From: Leptotrichia sp. oral taxon 221
GTDB taxonomy: Bacteria > Fusobacteriota > Fusobacteriia > Fusobacteriales > Leptotrichiaceae
Length of the DNA stretch: 64,000 nt
Reading direction: 5' to 3'
Assembly: GCF_018128245.1 (NCBI RefSeq)
Contig: NZ_CP072378.1
Span: 310,001-374,000 of the forward strand
The position numbers and the translations under genes are program-made. Below the pieces are notes generated by a model. It was given only the letters and a program-made list of their open reading frames with translations, had not been told where the DNA came from and did not search any database. This document shows, piece by piece, positions 43,509 to 53,700 of this stretch (positions are counted from its first letter, which is position 1; the number at the start of each line of letters is the position of its first letter).

Positions 43509-43604
43509 TTTTTAGTAATTAATGGTAAAAAAGATAGAAAAATAGAGAGAATTGAGTTTCAAAATAAAAATAAATAAAATTATAAACAAAACTAAAAAAT
43601 AGTA

Positions 43605-43633
43605 TTGATTTTTATTTAAAAAAGTAGTAATAT
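43605..43633 (+). promoter_or_regulatory. Sigma-70-type promoter of autotransporter 1
   Basis: ttgatt (43605-43610) and taatat (43628-43633) are 17 bp apart. It lies about 170 bp before the start codon. Confidence 0.5.
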
Positions 43634-43802
43634 TAAGATGAAAAGGTGAGACTAAAATAAAAATATAATATTGTGTGAAAAAATTAAGAAATATTAAATT
43701 GAGGATTTTACTGTAACTTTCTTGCTGGACAACAAAAAATTAATATTTGAATTTATAAGCATATTCGATTATATTTTGTATAAAAAAGGAGAGAGAGTTA
43801 TT

Positions 43803-46703
43803 ATGAACAATAAAAAAGGACTATGTCTAATAGGATTAGCCGCTCTTTTAGTTAGTTGTGGTGGCGGTGGAGGTGGAGGAGGTTCTACAACAAATACCCC
43901 TACCCCTACTCCAACAAATCCAACAGTTACAAAAAAAGAAGAACCAACTTATGCAACTTCGATAAACGGAGGAGTAAACGCGGCATTCAATTCAAGTGGA
44001 AACATACAATGGAATGGTAGTACAGGATACAACGCTTCAAATCCTCATAACCACACAAATACAGCATATAATGGTAGTGGGGTAAAAGTAGGAATAATCG
44101 ATACAGGATTTAATAATTCAGCATATTCTGGTGATTTAACAAGTGAATTAGGAACTAGATATGAAAATGTTAATACAACAAATACAACTTTACCAACAGA
44201 TAACCATGGGGTTATAATCGCAAAATTAGTTGGAGGAACAACTTCAGGAGTAGCAAAAGGTGTTTCGATCGTAGCAGCAGATGCGACAGTAGTAAGTGGT
44301 TCTTCATCGTCAATTAATCCAACAGCTGCAATGTACGAAACATTGTACAATAAAGGTGTAAGAATTTACAATCAATCATTCGGAAGTGAAGGATCATTGG
44401 CTGGATTTACTACAGACACAACATCTTCAAATTATTTTGGATATGCAGTTGGAACAGATATATTGGACTTTTATAAAAAAGCAGTAAATAATGGTTCATT
44501 ATTAGTATGGGCTGCTGGAAATAATTCGTCACAAACTTATTCAACATTGCAAGGAACATTGCCACATTGGGAACCTTCATTACAACAAGGTTGGTTGAAT
44601 GTAGTAGGATTAACTCAAAAGGGAACTGATGCGAATAAGGGAAATATGAACTTGTCATGGAATAATTTACAACCATATTCTCATGCAGGAGCAGCTAAAA
44701 ACTGGACAGTATCAGCAATTGCTGATTATACAACAACAATAGGTGGTACAAATGTAGTTACTTTTGGAAGTTCGAATGCAACAGCAACAGTATCAGGGAC
44801 AGCAGCATTAATTAAACAAAAATATCCATTTATGGATGGAAGTTTATTAAGACAAACAATTTTATCTACAGCAACTGATATTGGAGATCCAGGTGTAGAT
44901 GATGTTTATGGTTGGGGACTTTTAAATATTGATAAAGCGTTGAATGGACCAGCATTGTTTGATAAGAGATTAGCTTTAGGAGATGCAGTTTCAGTTAATA
45001 TTACTGATGGTGGAACTTATGTATTCTCAAATGATATTTCTGGAGACGCAGGATTGACATTAACAGGAAATGGTACGTTAAAATTAACAGGAAATTCAAC
45101 ATTTACAGGTAATACGTCTGTTGCAAGTGGTTCACACTTATATATAAATGGTGGATATAGATCTTCTTCTGTAGCTGTTGCACAAAATGCCACTTTATCA
45201 ACACAAAATGCGAATGTATCTGGAAATGTAACAAATTCTGGAACAATTTCGAATACTGGAAATACAACATTGTCTAGCTATGTAGCTACTGATAATTCAA
45301 AAATTGAAAGTGATTTAGATTCTAGAATTAATGTAAAAGGAAAAGCTGAATTAGGAAATTCAACAATAGCAATTAAGGCAGAAAAAGATGGAGAAGCACA
45401 ATACGTAACTGCAAAAGGTAAAAAAGTAAATGTAATTACATCTGATACTGAAGTAACAGGAAATCCAACAGTTACGACAACAGAAGCATTGAAATCTGAA
45501 AAAACGCAAGATGGTAATTCAGTTGATGTAAAAGTTAGCAGAAAAAATGTAAACGAGTATGTTAAAGAAATTGATGGAGATCAAATGCAAAAAGATACAG
45601 CTGAAGGTCTTGAAGCATCATTGAAAGATTTAGATGAAAAAGTTGAAAATAATAATGATGAAAGTGTAAAAGAATTTAAGAAAGCAGCGGCTAAATTACA
45701 AACAATGTCTTCACATTCAGCATTGTCAACTCTAGATAGTTTGTCTGGACAAATTTATGCATCATCACAAGCATTAACATTTGAACAATCTCAAACAATT
45801 AATAAAGATTTGACTAATAGATTGGTAATGTTGGGAACATTGGATGATTCAAAAGAAAAATTTGGATTGTGGTTGTCTGGAATTGGTTCAAAAGGTAGAT
45901 TGAAACAAGATGGATACGCAAAAGGTGATACTCATACATACGGTGGTCAAGTTGGAATTGATAGAAAATTCGGAGATAATTTAATATTAGGAGCAGCTTT
46001 GGCTTACTCTAGAGCAGATGTCAAATTTGATAGATATGGTGGAAAATCAGATGCTGACAGTTTTGCAACATCATTGTATGGAAGATTAGGAAATAAAAAT
46101 AATCCACTATACTTGCAAGGAAGAATTGGAGTAGGATTTGTAGATACTGATGTTGAAAGAGATATTCTTTTGAGTAGTACTGATGTTTCTAGACAAAAAA
46201 TAAATCACAATGACAGAGTTGTTTCTGGATACTTGGAAACAGGGTATGACTTGAAAAATAAAGAAGGAGACTTTGTTGTAACACCATTTGTTGGATTGAG
46301 TCATGATTCAGTTAGAAGAGGAGCTTTCTCAGAAACAAATAGCCAATTTGGATTGACAGCAGATAAGAAAACTTATGATCAAACTTCAGGATTAGTAGGA
46401 TTGAGAGTAGGAAAAGCAGTAAGATTTAATAATGGAGCTAAAACAACATTACAAGGATATGTAACACACCAAAGAGCATTTAATGATGAAGATTTGAGTT
46501 TTGATGCACATTATACAGGATTACCTGGAACAAACTTTACTGTAAAAGGAATTGGATTAGAAAAATCTCAAACTTGGGTAGGAGTAGGAGCATTAACTGA
46601 ATTTAATCCAAGAATGGCTTGGTATGTAAACTATGATGCTAAATTGAGAAGTAATAAAAATAATAATAATGTATTTACAACAGGTTTAAGATGGAGTTTC
46701 TAA
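43803..46703 (+). CDS. Subtilisin-type autotransporter with lipoprotein signal
   Basis: The 966-residue type V secreted protein starts with a lipoprotein signal peptide whose lipobox LVSC puts Cys at residue 19, followed by eight Gly. The S8 protease domain has D100 (GIIDTG), H135 (DNHGV) and S324; the serine motif reads GSSNATA rather than GTSMAAP. An autotransporter beta-strand repeat (LTLTGNGTLKLTGNSTF) follows near residue 417. The C-terminal 290 residues are a beta-barrel ending in RWSF. The start at 43803 follows aaaaggagag; an earlier frame start at 43722 has no site. It is a paralog of the next gene. Confidence 0.9.
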   Translation: MNNKKGLCLIGLAALLVSCGGGGGGGGSTTNTPTPTPTNPTVTKKEEPTYATSINGGVNAAFNSSGNIQWNGSTGYNASNPHNHTNTAYNGSGVKVGIIDTGFNNSAYSGDLTSELGTRYENVNTTNTTLPTDNHGVIIAKLVGGTTSGVAKGVSIVAADATVVSGSSSSINPTAAMYETLYNKGVRIYNQSFGSEGSLAGFTTDTTSSNYFGYAVGTDILDFYKKAVNNGSLLVWAAGNNSSQTYSTLQGTLPHWEPSLQQGWLNVVGLTQKGTDANKGNMNLSWNNLQPYSHAGAAKNWTVSAIADYTTTIGGTNVVTFGSSNATATVSGTAALIKQKYPFMDGSLLRQTILSTATDIGDPGVDDVYGWGLLNIDKALNGPALFDKRLALGDAVSVNITDGGTYVFSNDISGDAGLTLTGNGTLKLTGNSTFTGNTSVASGSHLYINGGYRSSSVAVAQNATLSTQNANVSGNVTNSGTISNTGNTTLSSYVATDNSKIESDLDSRINVKGKAELGNSTIAIKAEKDGEAQYVTAKGKKVNVITSDTEVTGNPTVTTTEALKSEKTQDGNSVDVKVSRKNVNEYVKEIDGDQMQKDTAEGLEASLKDLDEKVENNNDESVKEFKKAAAKLQTMSSHSALSTLDSLSGQIYASSQALTFEQSQTINKDLTNRLVMLGTLDDSKEKFGLWLSGIGSKGRLKQDGYAKGDTHTYGGQVGIDRKFGDNLILGAALAYSRADVKFDRYGGKSDADSFATSLYGRLGNKNNPLYLQGRIGVGFVDTDVERDILLSSTDVSRQKINHNDRVVSGYLETGYDLKNKEGDFVVTPFVGLSHDSVRRGAFSETNSQFGLTADKKTYDQTSGLVGLRVGKAVRFNNGAKTTLQGYVTHQRAFNDEDLSFDAHYTGLPGTNFTVKGIGLEKSQTWVGVGALTEFNPRMAWYVNYDAKLRSNKNNNNVFTTGLRWSF

Positions 46704-47110
46704 TTAGTTTTAAGTAATAAATTGTTAGAATTATTTAAAAATGATTATATTTCATATGACAAGGTTTGTAATTAAGATATAGTTTTAAGACGATTCGTGT
46801 TAGAATCGTCTTTTTTTTCTTATACATCGCTAGATACTATAAAATAACATTTTTTCACAAAGCATAGATACTTTATTCACAAATCTCTAATACTACATTT
46901 TAACATTTAAAATATTTTTCTGTTATCTTTAAAATAAAATTCTTCTTTTTCTAACTTTTGATTATCAAAAGTTCTAATATAAGATAATGAAATTTGTATA
47001 AAACTTTTGATAGAATTGACGAGCAAAATATTCTTGCGCGAGGATAAAATAGTATAACTACATTGGAAAGGTATTATGGTCGAGAGATCATAATTAAAAG
47101 GAGTGAATTA
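46704..47110. other. Intergenic region between the autotransporter genes, 407 bp
   Basis: It holds the terminator at 46787-46819. The rest is A/T-rich and without a credible gene; the promoter of the second autotransporter should lie here but I cannot fix it. Confidence 0.5.
46787..46819 (+). terminator. Terminator of autotransporter 1
   Basis: aagacgattc and gaatcgtctt form a perfect 10-bp stem, followed by tttttttt. Confidence 0.92.
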
Positions 47111-50100
47111 ATGAAAAATAAATTAGTAAAGGCGATGACAGTAATGTCGATGTTTTCAGCAGTACAAGCAAAAGCAGAACAGATATTGAAGCCTTCATCG
47201 TTACCAACATCAAGGAGTACCTATTCTTATGGAACTTCATCATATGGAAGTACATCAAGAACTGGTTATAGTTCAGGGTACAGAACAAATTATGGAAATT
47301 ATTATGTAGGAAATAATTATTACAATCCAATATACAGACCAATTACTGGAACAACGCCTACAAATAATTATACATCTACAAGATATGTTACAAAAACCGA
47401 AAATGGTGTAACGACGACTACTATTTATACGACAATTAATGGGAAAACGACGGTTAGAACGATAGTAACTGGAACTCCAACGAGACCAACACAACCGATA
47501 GTTACACAACCGAAGCCAATAGAACCAACACGACCAATAGTAACAGAACCGAAACCAACAGAGCCAACGCAACCAATAGTGGTACAACCAAAACCAACGG
47601 AACCGACACAACCAATAGTGGTACAACCGAAACCGACGGAACCGACACAACCAATAGTGGTGCAACCGAAACCGACGGAACCAACACAACCAATAGTGGT
47701 GCAACCAAAACCACAACCGCCTGTGGTGGAAAATCCGATAGTGGTACCACCAGTTGAAACGCAACCAATTAATGACGGTCCAATAATTATAAAACCAACT
47801 AATCCAATCGCAACACCTAATAAACCTGTTGCTCCAAATATTCCTGTAGGTGGAATAAGATGGAATGACAGAACGAGAGGATATGATTCGAATGATCCGA
47901 ATAATAAGAGAAATGTTGAGAAAGGAATAGATGGTTCAGGAGTTATTGTTGGAGTATTAGATTCAGGATTTAATAATCCATCAATGCAAAGAGATTTACA
48001 AAATAAATTTGGGAATCGTTTCACAAATGTTCGTTCTAACAATTATGCACCTAGTGATGCGACACATGGTATTGAGGTATCAGAAATGATTGCAGGAAAT
48101 ACTGCGAATGGAATTGCACCTAATGCGAGAATTGTTGGAACAGATGTTACGATAACTCGTAATGGTAGAAGTGGAATAAAAGCGACTGCTGATCACTACA
48201 ATTCATTGTATAATCAAGGAGCTAGAATATTTAACCAATCTTTTGGGATTGATAGTCAAGTAACAGAATTTCATAATGATCCAAATCGTAGATATTCTTC
48301 AAATTATTACGGACATCAAGTGGATCAAGATGTGTTAAGATTTTGGAAAGATAAAATTAATAAAGAAAATGACGGTTCATTATTTATTTGGGCTGCAGGA
48401 AACGAAAGAGGAGATGCTAATTCATCGCTACAAGGTGGATTGCCTTACTTTGAAAAAGATTTAGAAAAAGGATGGATTAATGTTGTAGGACTTGCCGCTA
48501 GAAATGGTGGGCAGTTGAGAGATTTTTTTTGGCAAAATAGAGAGCCATATTCGAGAGCTGGAGTTTCTAAAAACTGGACAGTTTCTGCGATGGCAGATTA
48601 TGTTTTTGATATTAATGGTAGAAGAATGATTTCTTCAGGATCTTCATTTGCAGCACCAGCAGTTACAGGGACAGCAGCGTTAGTTAAACAAAAATATCCT
48701 TGGATGGATGGAAACCTAATAAAACAAACAATTTTATCAACTGCAACTGATATTGGAGAAGCAGGAGTAGATGATGTTTACGGTTGGGGATTATTAGATG
48801 TGGAAAAGGCTACAAAAGGGCCTGCAGCATTTGATAGTAGATTAACAGCTGACGGTGGAGATGCTAAAATGAATGTAACAGCAGGAACTTATAGTTTTGA
48901 CAATGATATTACAGGAGATGTAGGACTTGTAAAAAATGGAGCTGGAACATTAGTGTTAAATGGAGCGAGTACATTTAAAGGAAATACAACGTTGAATGAA
49001 GGAGCGGTTGTAATAAATGGAAAATCGTATACTTCAAAAGTAAATGTTGGAAGAAACGGAACGTTGGCAACTAATAATACAAGATTGGAAAATGGAATTA
49101 GCAATGGTGGAACAGTAGTTAACAATGGAAATACTTTTGTTAATGGAGGATATGTAGCTTCAGCTGATTCGAGATTAATTTCTACTCTTGGTTCAGAAAT
49201 GAAAGTTTCTGGAGAAGTTGATTTGAATAATTCGACATTAGAATTGTCAGCAGAAAAAAATGGAGAAACTCAATACGTAACTAAAAAAGGAATCCAAACT
49301 AATGCGATTACGTCTGGAACAGGAATAAAAGGTAATTTCTCTAATGTTGAAACTAGTGGATTATTGAATGGAAAAGTTGAAAAAGTTGGAGAAAATGAAA
49401 TAAAAGCGACATTAAGCAGAAAAAATGTTGAAGAATATGTTGCAGAAACTAGTGATCATAAAGATGAGATTTGGAGCAATGTTGCAAGTAATTTAGAAAA
49501 ATCATTTACTGCTTTAGATGAGAAAATTGATGAAAATGGAGGAGTTGTTAAGGCTACAAATGAACCATTATCAAAACAGGCAGCAGTATTACAAAATACA
49601 TTGGCGACTTCTACAAAAGCAGCAGCTTTAGATAGTTTATCTGGACAAATTTATGGTTCAGCACAAGCATTGACATTCCAAAATTCTGAAACTGTAAACA
49701 AAGATTTGACAAATAGATTAACGATGTTAGGAACATTAAACAATCAAAATGGAGGAGTTTGGTTCAGTGGAATTCATGGAACTGGAAAATTAGCTCAAGA
49801 TGGATTTGGAGAGGCAAAAACAAAAACTTATGCTGCACAAGTCGGAGTAGATAAGAAAATAGGAGACAATGTAATCGTAGGAGCTGCAATAAATTATTCT
49901 AAAGCTCAAGCTGATTTCAACAGACATGGAGGAACTTCAAAAGCTGATGGAATAGGAGCTTCGCTTTATGGAAGAGTCGGAAATAAAAATAATCCTTGGT
50001 ATGCTCAAGGAAGAATCGGATATGGAATTGTAGACTCTGATGTAGAAAGAGAAATTATTTTATCTGACACAGATAGAAGTGTTGCAAAAATTAATCATAA

Positions 50101-50587
50101 GGATAAAGTTTTATCTGGATACCTTGAAACAGGGTATGACTTAAAGAAAAATGACTTTACATTGACACCATTTGTTGGAGTAAGTCATGACAGTGTTACA
50201 CGTGGTGCATTTAGCGAGGAAAATAGCCAATTTGGATTGACTGCTGACAAAAAAACGTTTAGCCAAACAAGTGGATTGGTTGGAGTGAGAGCTTCTCAAG
50301 GAATTAAATGGAAAAATGGAGTAAAAACAACGTTACAAGGATATGTGACACACCAAAGAGCCTTTAATGATGAGGACTTGAGCTTTAAAGCAAGTTATTC
50401 AGGATTGCCAGGAACAGACTTTACTGTAAAAGGAATTGGATTGGAAAAATCTCAAACTTGGGCAGGAATAGGAGCATTGACTGAATTTAATCCAAGAATG
50501 GCTTGGTATGTAAACTACGATGCTAAAATAAATAGTAAGAAAACTAATAATAATGTAATTACAACAGGATTGAGATGGAATTTTTAG
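47111..50587 (+). CDS. Subtilisin-type autotransporter with Pro-rich repeats
   Basis: The 1158-residue protein has a Sec signal peptide (KAMTVMSMFSAVQAKA), then a Ser/Tyr/Thr-rich stretch, six 13-residue Pro-rich repeats, an S8 protease domain, one autotransporter beta-strand repeat, and a C-terminal barrel ending in RWNF. Catalytic residues are D284 (GVLDSG), H319 (ATHGIE) and S512 (GSSFAAP, intact). The barrel and protease closely match the gene before it, indicating tandem duplication. Start 47111 follows aaaaggagtg. It probably cleaves its own or other surface proteins. Confidence 0.92.
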   Translation: MKNKLVKAMTVMSMFSAVQAKAEQILKPSSLPTSRSTYSYGTSSYGSTSRTGYSSGYRTNYGNYYVGNNYYNPIYRPITGTTPTNNYTSTRYVTKTENGVTTTTIYTTINGKTTVRTIVTGTPTRPTQPIVTQPKPIEPTRPIVTEPKPTEPTQPIVVQPKPTEPTQPIVVQPKPTEPTQPIVVQPKPTEPTQPIVVQPKPQPPVVENPIVVPPVETQPINDGPIIIKPTNPIATPNKPVAPNIPVGGIRWNDRTRGYDSNDPNNKRNVEKGIDGSGVIVGVLDSGFNNPSMQRDLQNKFGNRFTNVRSNNYAPSDATHGIEVSEMIAGNTANGIAPNARIVGTDVTITRNGRSGIKATADHYNSLYNQGARIFNQSFGIDSQVTEFHNDPNRRYSSNYYGHQVDQDVLRFWKDKINKENDGSLFIWAAGNERGDANSSLQGGLPYFEKDLEKGWINVVGLAARNGGQLRDFFWQNREPYSRAGVSKNWTVSAMADYVFDINGRRMISSGSSFAAPAVTGTAALVKQKYPWMDGNLIKQTILSTATDIGEAGVDDVYGWGLLDVEKATKGPAAFDSRLTADGGDAKMNVTAGTYSFDNDITGDVGLVKNGAGTLVLNGASTFKGNTTLNEGAVVINGKSYTSKVNVGRNGTLATNNTRLENGISNGGTVVNNGNTFVNGGYVASADSRLISTLGSEMKVSGEVDLNNSTLELSAEKNGETQYVTKKGIQTNAITSGTGIKGNFSNVETSGLLNGKVEKVGENEIKATLSRKNVEEYVAETSDHKDEIWSNVASNLEKSFTALDEKIDENGGVVKATNEPLSKQAAVLQNTLATSTKAAALDSLSGQIYGSAQALTFQNSETVNKDLTNRLTMLGTLNNQNGGVWFSGIHGTGKLAQDGFGEAKTKTYAAQVGVDKKIGDNVIVGAAINYSKAQADFNRHGGTSKADGIGASLYGRVGNKNNPWYAQGRIGYGIVDSDVEREIILSDTDRSVAKINHKDKVLSGYLETGYDLKKNDFTLTPFVGVSHDSVTRGAFSEENSQFGLTADKKTFSQTSGLVGVRASQGIKWKNGVKTTLQGYVTHQRAFNDEDLSFKASYSGLPGTDFTVKGIGLEKSQTWAGIGALTEFNPRMAWYVNYDAKINSKKTNNNVITTGLRWNF
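47477..47710 (+). repeat. Six tandem 39-bp repeats coding Pro-rich units
   Basis: Each unit encodes a version of PTEPTQPIVVQPK. The first two differ (PTRPTQPIVTQPK, PIEPTRPIVTEPK) and the last four are the same at protein level. They link the N-terminal region to the protease domain, probably as a stiff stalk, and are prone to copy-number change. Confidence 0.9.
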
Positions 50588-50624
50588 TTTTTGATAAAAA
50601 TAAAGCACCAAAATAATAAGGGAT

Positions 50625-50653
50625 AAGTCTTCCGAATAAGAGGACTTTTCCTA
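50625..50653 (+). terminator. Terminator-like hairpin after autotransporter 2
   Basis: aagtcttc pairs with gaggactt (one G-U), followed by ttcc; the T-run is short. Confidence 0.5.
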
Positions 50654-50750
50654 TCAAAACATTTTTTAAAAGGGATTTATGTATGAGTAAAAGTTTGAAA
50701 CGATAAAAATTATAAATTGGATTAATTTTTTTAGTAGAAAGAGAGAAAAA

Positions 50751-53700
50751 ATGAGCAATAATTTAAAAATGATTGAAAAGAAAATAAAAGCATACAGCAA
50801 AAGAACAAAAACTTTAACATTTACAAGAGGGACATTAATAAGTTTTTTGCTAACAGGTGGTATAGGTATCGTTTCACAAAATGCAGTTGCAAGGGATTTG
50901 AGAACAAGAGAAGCGAATAATATTGTTATTCAAAATGAAAATGGATTAAATAAAGGTCTGAGTGAAAATGGGACAGATGTAATAAATATTGTCAATCCAA
51001 ATAGCAACGGACTTTCTCATAACAAATATAATGAATTTAATGTAGGTGAAAATAACGGAGTAATTTTAAATAATAGTAAGGTCGATGGAAATTCGGTTTT
51101 AGGTGGAAAAGTTACTGCCAATACGAATTTAACAAATAATGCGAAAGTAATTTTAAATGAAGTAAAAGGGAATAATGCTTCAAATTTAAATGGAGGAATT
51201 GAAGTATTTGGAGCAAAATCTGATTTAATAATTGCAAATGAAAATGGAATCAATGTAAATGGTGCAAACTTTATAAACACAGGTGCTTTAAACTTAAGTA
51301 CAGGTCGAGTGAATTTAGAAGGAGGAAATTTAGTATTAGATACTTCTAAATCATTGAATAGTAGTTTAAATATAGGAGAAAAAGGAGTTACTACAGATTC
51401 TGATTATTTTGGATTAATTTCTAGAACAGTTAATATTAATGGTGGAATTAATAATGCTTCAAATAAAAAGACTAATATAAATATAATTACAGGGACAAAT
51501 AAAGTTGATTTGAATACTGGGAATATTGAAAGCGTGAAAGTGGACAGTGAGGCCCCTAGTTATGCGATTAATGGAAGTTCTCTAGGTTCGATGTATGGAA
51601 ATAATATAAATATTATTAGTACAGAAAAAGGAGCTGGAGTGAAACACGAAGGAGCTATTTATTCAGAAAATGATATAGATATTCTTGTTAAAGGAAATTT
51701 AGAAAATATTGGTGGAACAATAGAAGCTAAGAAAAATGTGTCATTGGAAGCTGATAAAGTAGTTAATAGAAGTGTTTTGAATGGAAGTGAAAAAGTAACA
51801 ACAAAAGAAGGAGACACAAAATTACATAGACGAAGAGGAATTATTTATTATGATCATTCAGTAAATATAAATGATGTAAATATAGAAGATTTGGATAAAT
51901 TGACAGTAAAAGAAGCTAAAATTGTGGCTGGAAATAATGTGGAAATCAATCGTAATACAACAGGAGAAAATCGTTCTATAGAAAATATCGGTGGAAAAAT
52001 AGAAGCTGGGAAAAATATTGTGTTAAAAGGAGATGTAGTATCTAAAGATTTACAAAAAGAAGTTGCTATTAACGATTTGTTGCCATTAATAAAAGTTAAT
52101 TTACGTTGGGAACATAGAAGTTTAGTAAATAATGGATATTTTAATGGAAGAAATGCTTTAAATGATGGTAGTTTATTAGATGCTTTAAAAATTATTGCAC
52201 AAAGTCCTAAAAATAGTGGATATTACGATGCATTGAAACAAGTGGAAAATCCTACTTTAAATCTTGTTTTAAATTCTGTTTTAGGAGAAGATTGGAGAGC
52301 AAGAAATACTATAAAAAATCCATCTGAATGGAACACAGAAGGGAAAATCACTTTAAATACAAATGCAAATACTTTAATTTCAGCAAAAGAAAACATCGTT
52401 TTACAAGGTGGAAATATTGAGTTAGGAAATAAAACTAATCAAAAATCTAAAAATGTTGTTGTTGGAAATAATACAGCAGAAGGAATGTCAAATGAAATTA
52501 CATTAGGAAATTCAAACAATTCAATTGAAGCTGGAAAAAATATTTTAATAAATGGAAATAAAATTATTTCTGGGAATACAAATATAAAATCAGGAGACGA
52601 CACAGTTATTGTTTCGAAAAATGATATCGATTTATTTGGAACTAAAGTGACTGGAAAAAATGTATTAGTTGATGCTAAAAAAGATATTAATTTAGAAACA
52701 GCGATAAATACGAATGGAAAAGGGAACCAAGAAGTATCTAAAAAAACTTCATTAGAAGGGAATCTTGTAAATGTAAAAGGAAACAATGTTCAATTAAAAG
52801 GAGCAGACATTACAGGAAATACTAGAATTGATGCGGAAAGTTTAGGAATTGACAGTCAACAATTGTTAAATTCATCTTATGAAGAAAAACATATTGAAGG
52901 AAACAAAAAAACATTAAATGACCATAGATATTCTACTGTTTCAAAAGGTGCTATTGTTTCAAATAATTCACAAATAAATGGAGATAACATATTGATAAAT
53001 GTTAATAAAAATATGGATATTAAAAATAGTACAGTTACAGGAAATGATAAAAATAGTACAGTTGTAATAAACGTGGGAGAAAATTTAAATGTTTCAAACA
53101 GAGAAAATGTTTCATATGAAAAAGCAACAGATGATTTTAGAGGAAAAGATAAAGAAACTTACAAATTAGTTCGATACACAAATTCTGAAACATCGACTAC
53201 ATCATCTGAAGCAAGTAATGTAATATCTGGAAAAAATCTTTATGTTTCAGCTAAAAATTTAGGAGTAAAAGGAAGTGCTATAAATTCTGGAAAAGATTTA
53301 GTTTTAGATGTTGACGGAAAAACTACGTTGAACGAAGGTATTGAGAAAAAAGTAAATAAATTAACAGATTTTTCTATGGGAAGTTCGACAAGATATACTT
53401 CTGTAGACAGCAAAGAAAAAACTTCTAATGGAAGTTCAATTAAGGGAGAAAATGTAGTATTTATTTCTAAAGGAGATATTGAAAATTCTGGAGCTAAAAT
53501 AGAAGGAAATGGTAAAGTAGTTATAAAATCAGATGGAAATATTATCAATAAGGCAGTAGCTAATGAAAAAGTTTCTAATACGACAAATGTAACTGTAGGA
53601 ATTGTGGCTTCTGGAAAAGTTGGTATAGCTGGAGTAGGAGCAAGTGGAAGCATAAATACGTTGACAAATGAATCAAGCAGTTCAGTTTCAAGCGTAAAAG

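Noticed and set aside
47425-48042. Long open frames on the minus strand (Gly/Cys/Val-rich) across the Pro-rich repeats
   Set aside because: They are antisense to the 39-bp repeats of the autotransporter gene; the repeats keep the opposite strand open. There is no ribosome site.
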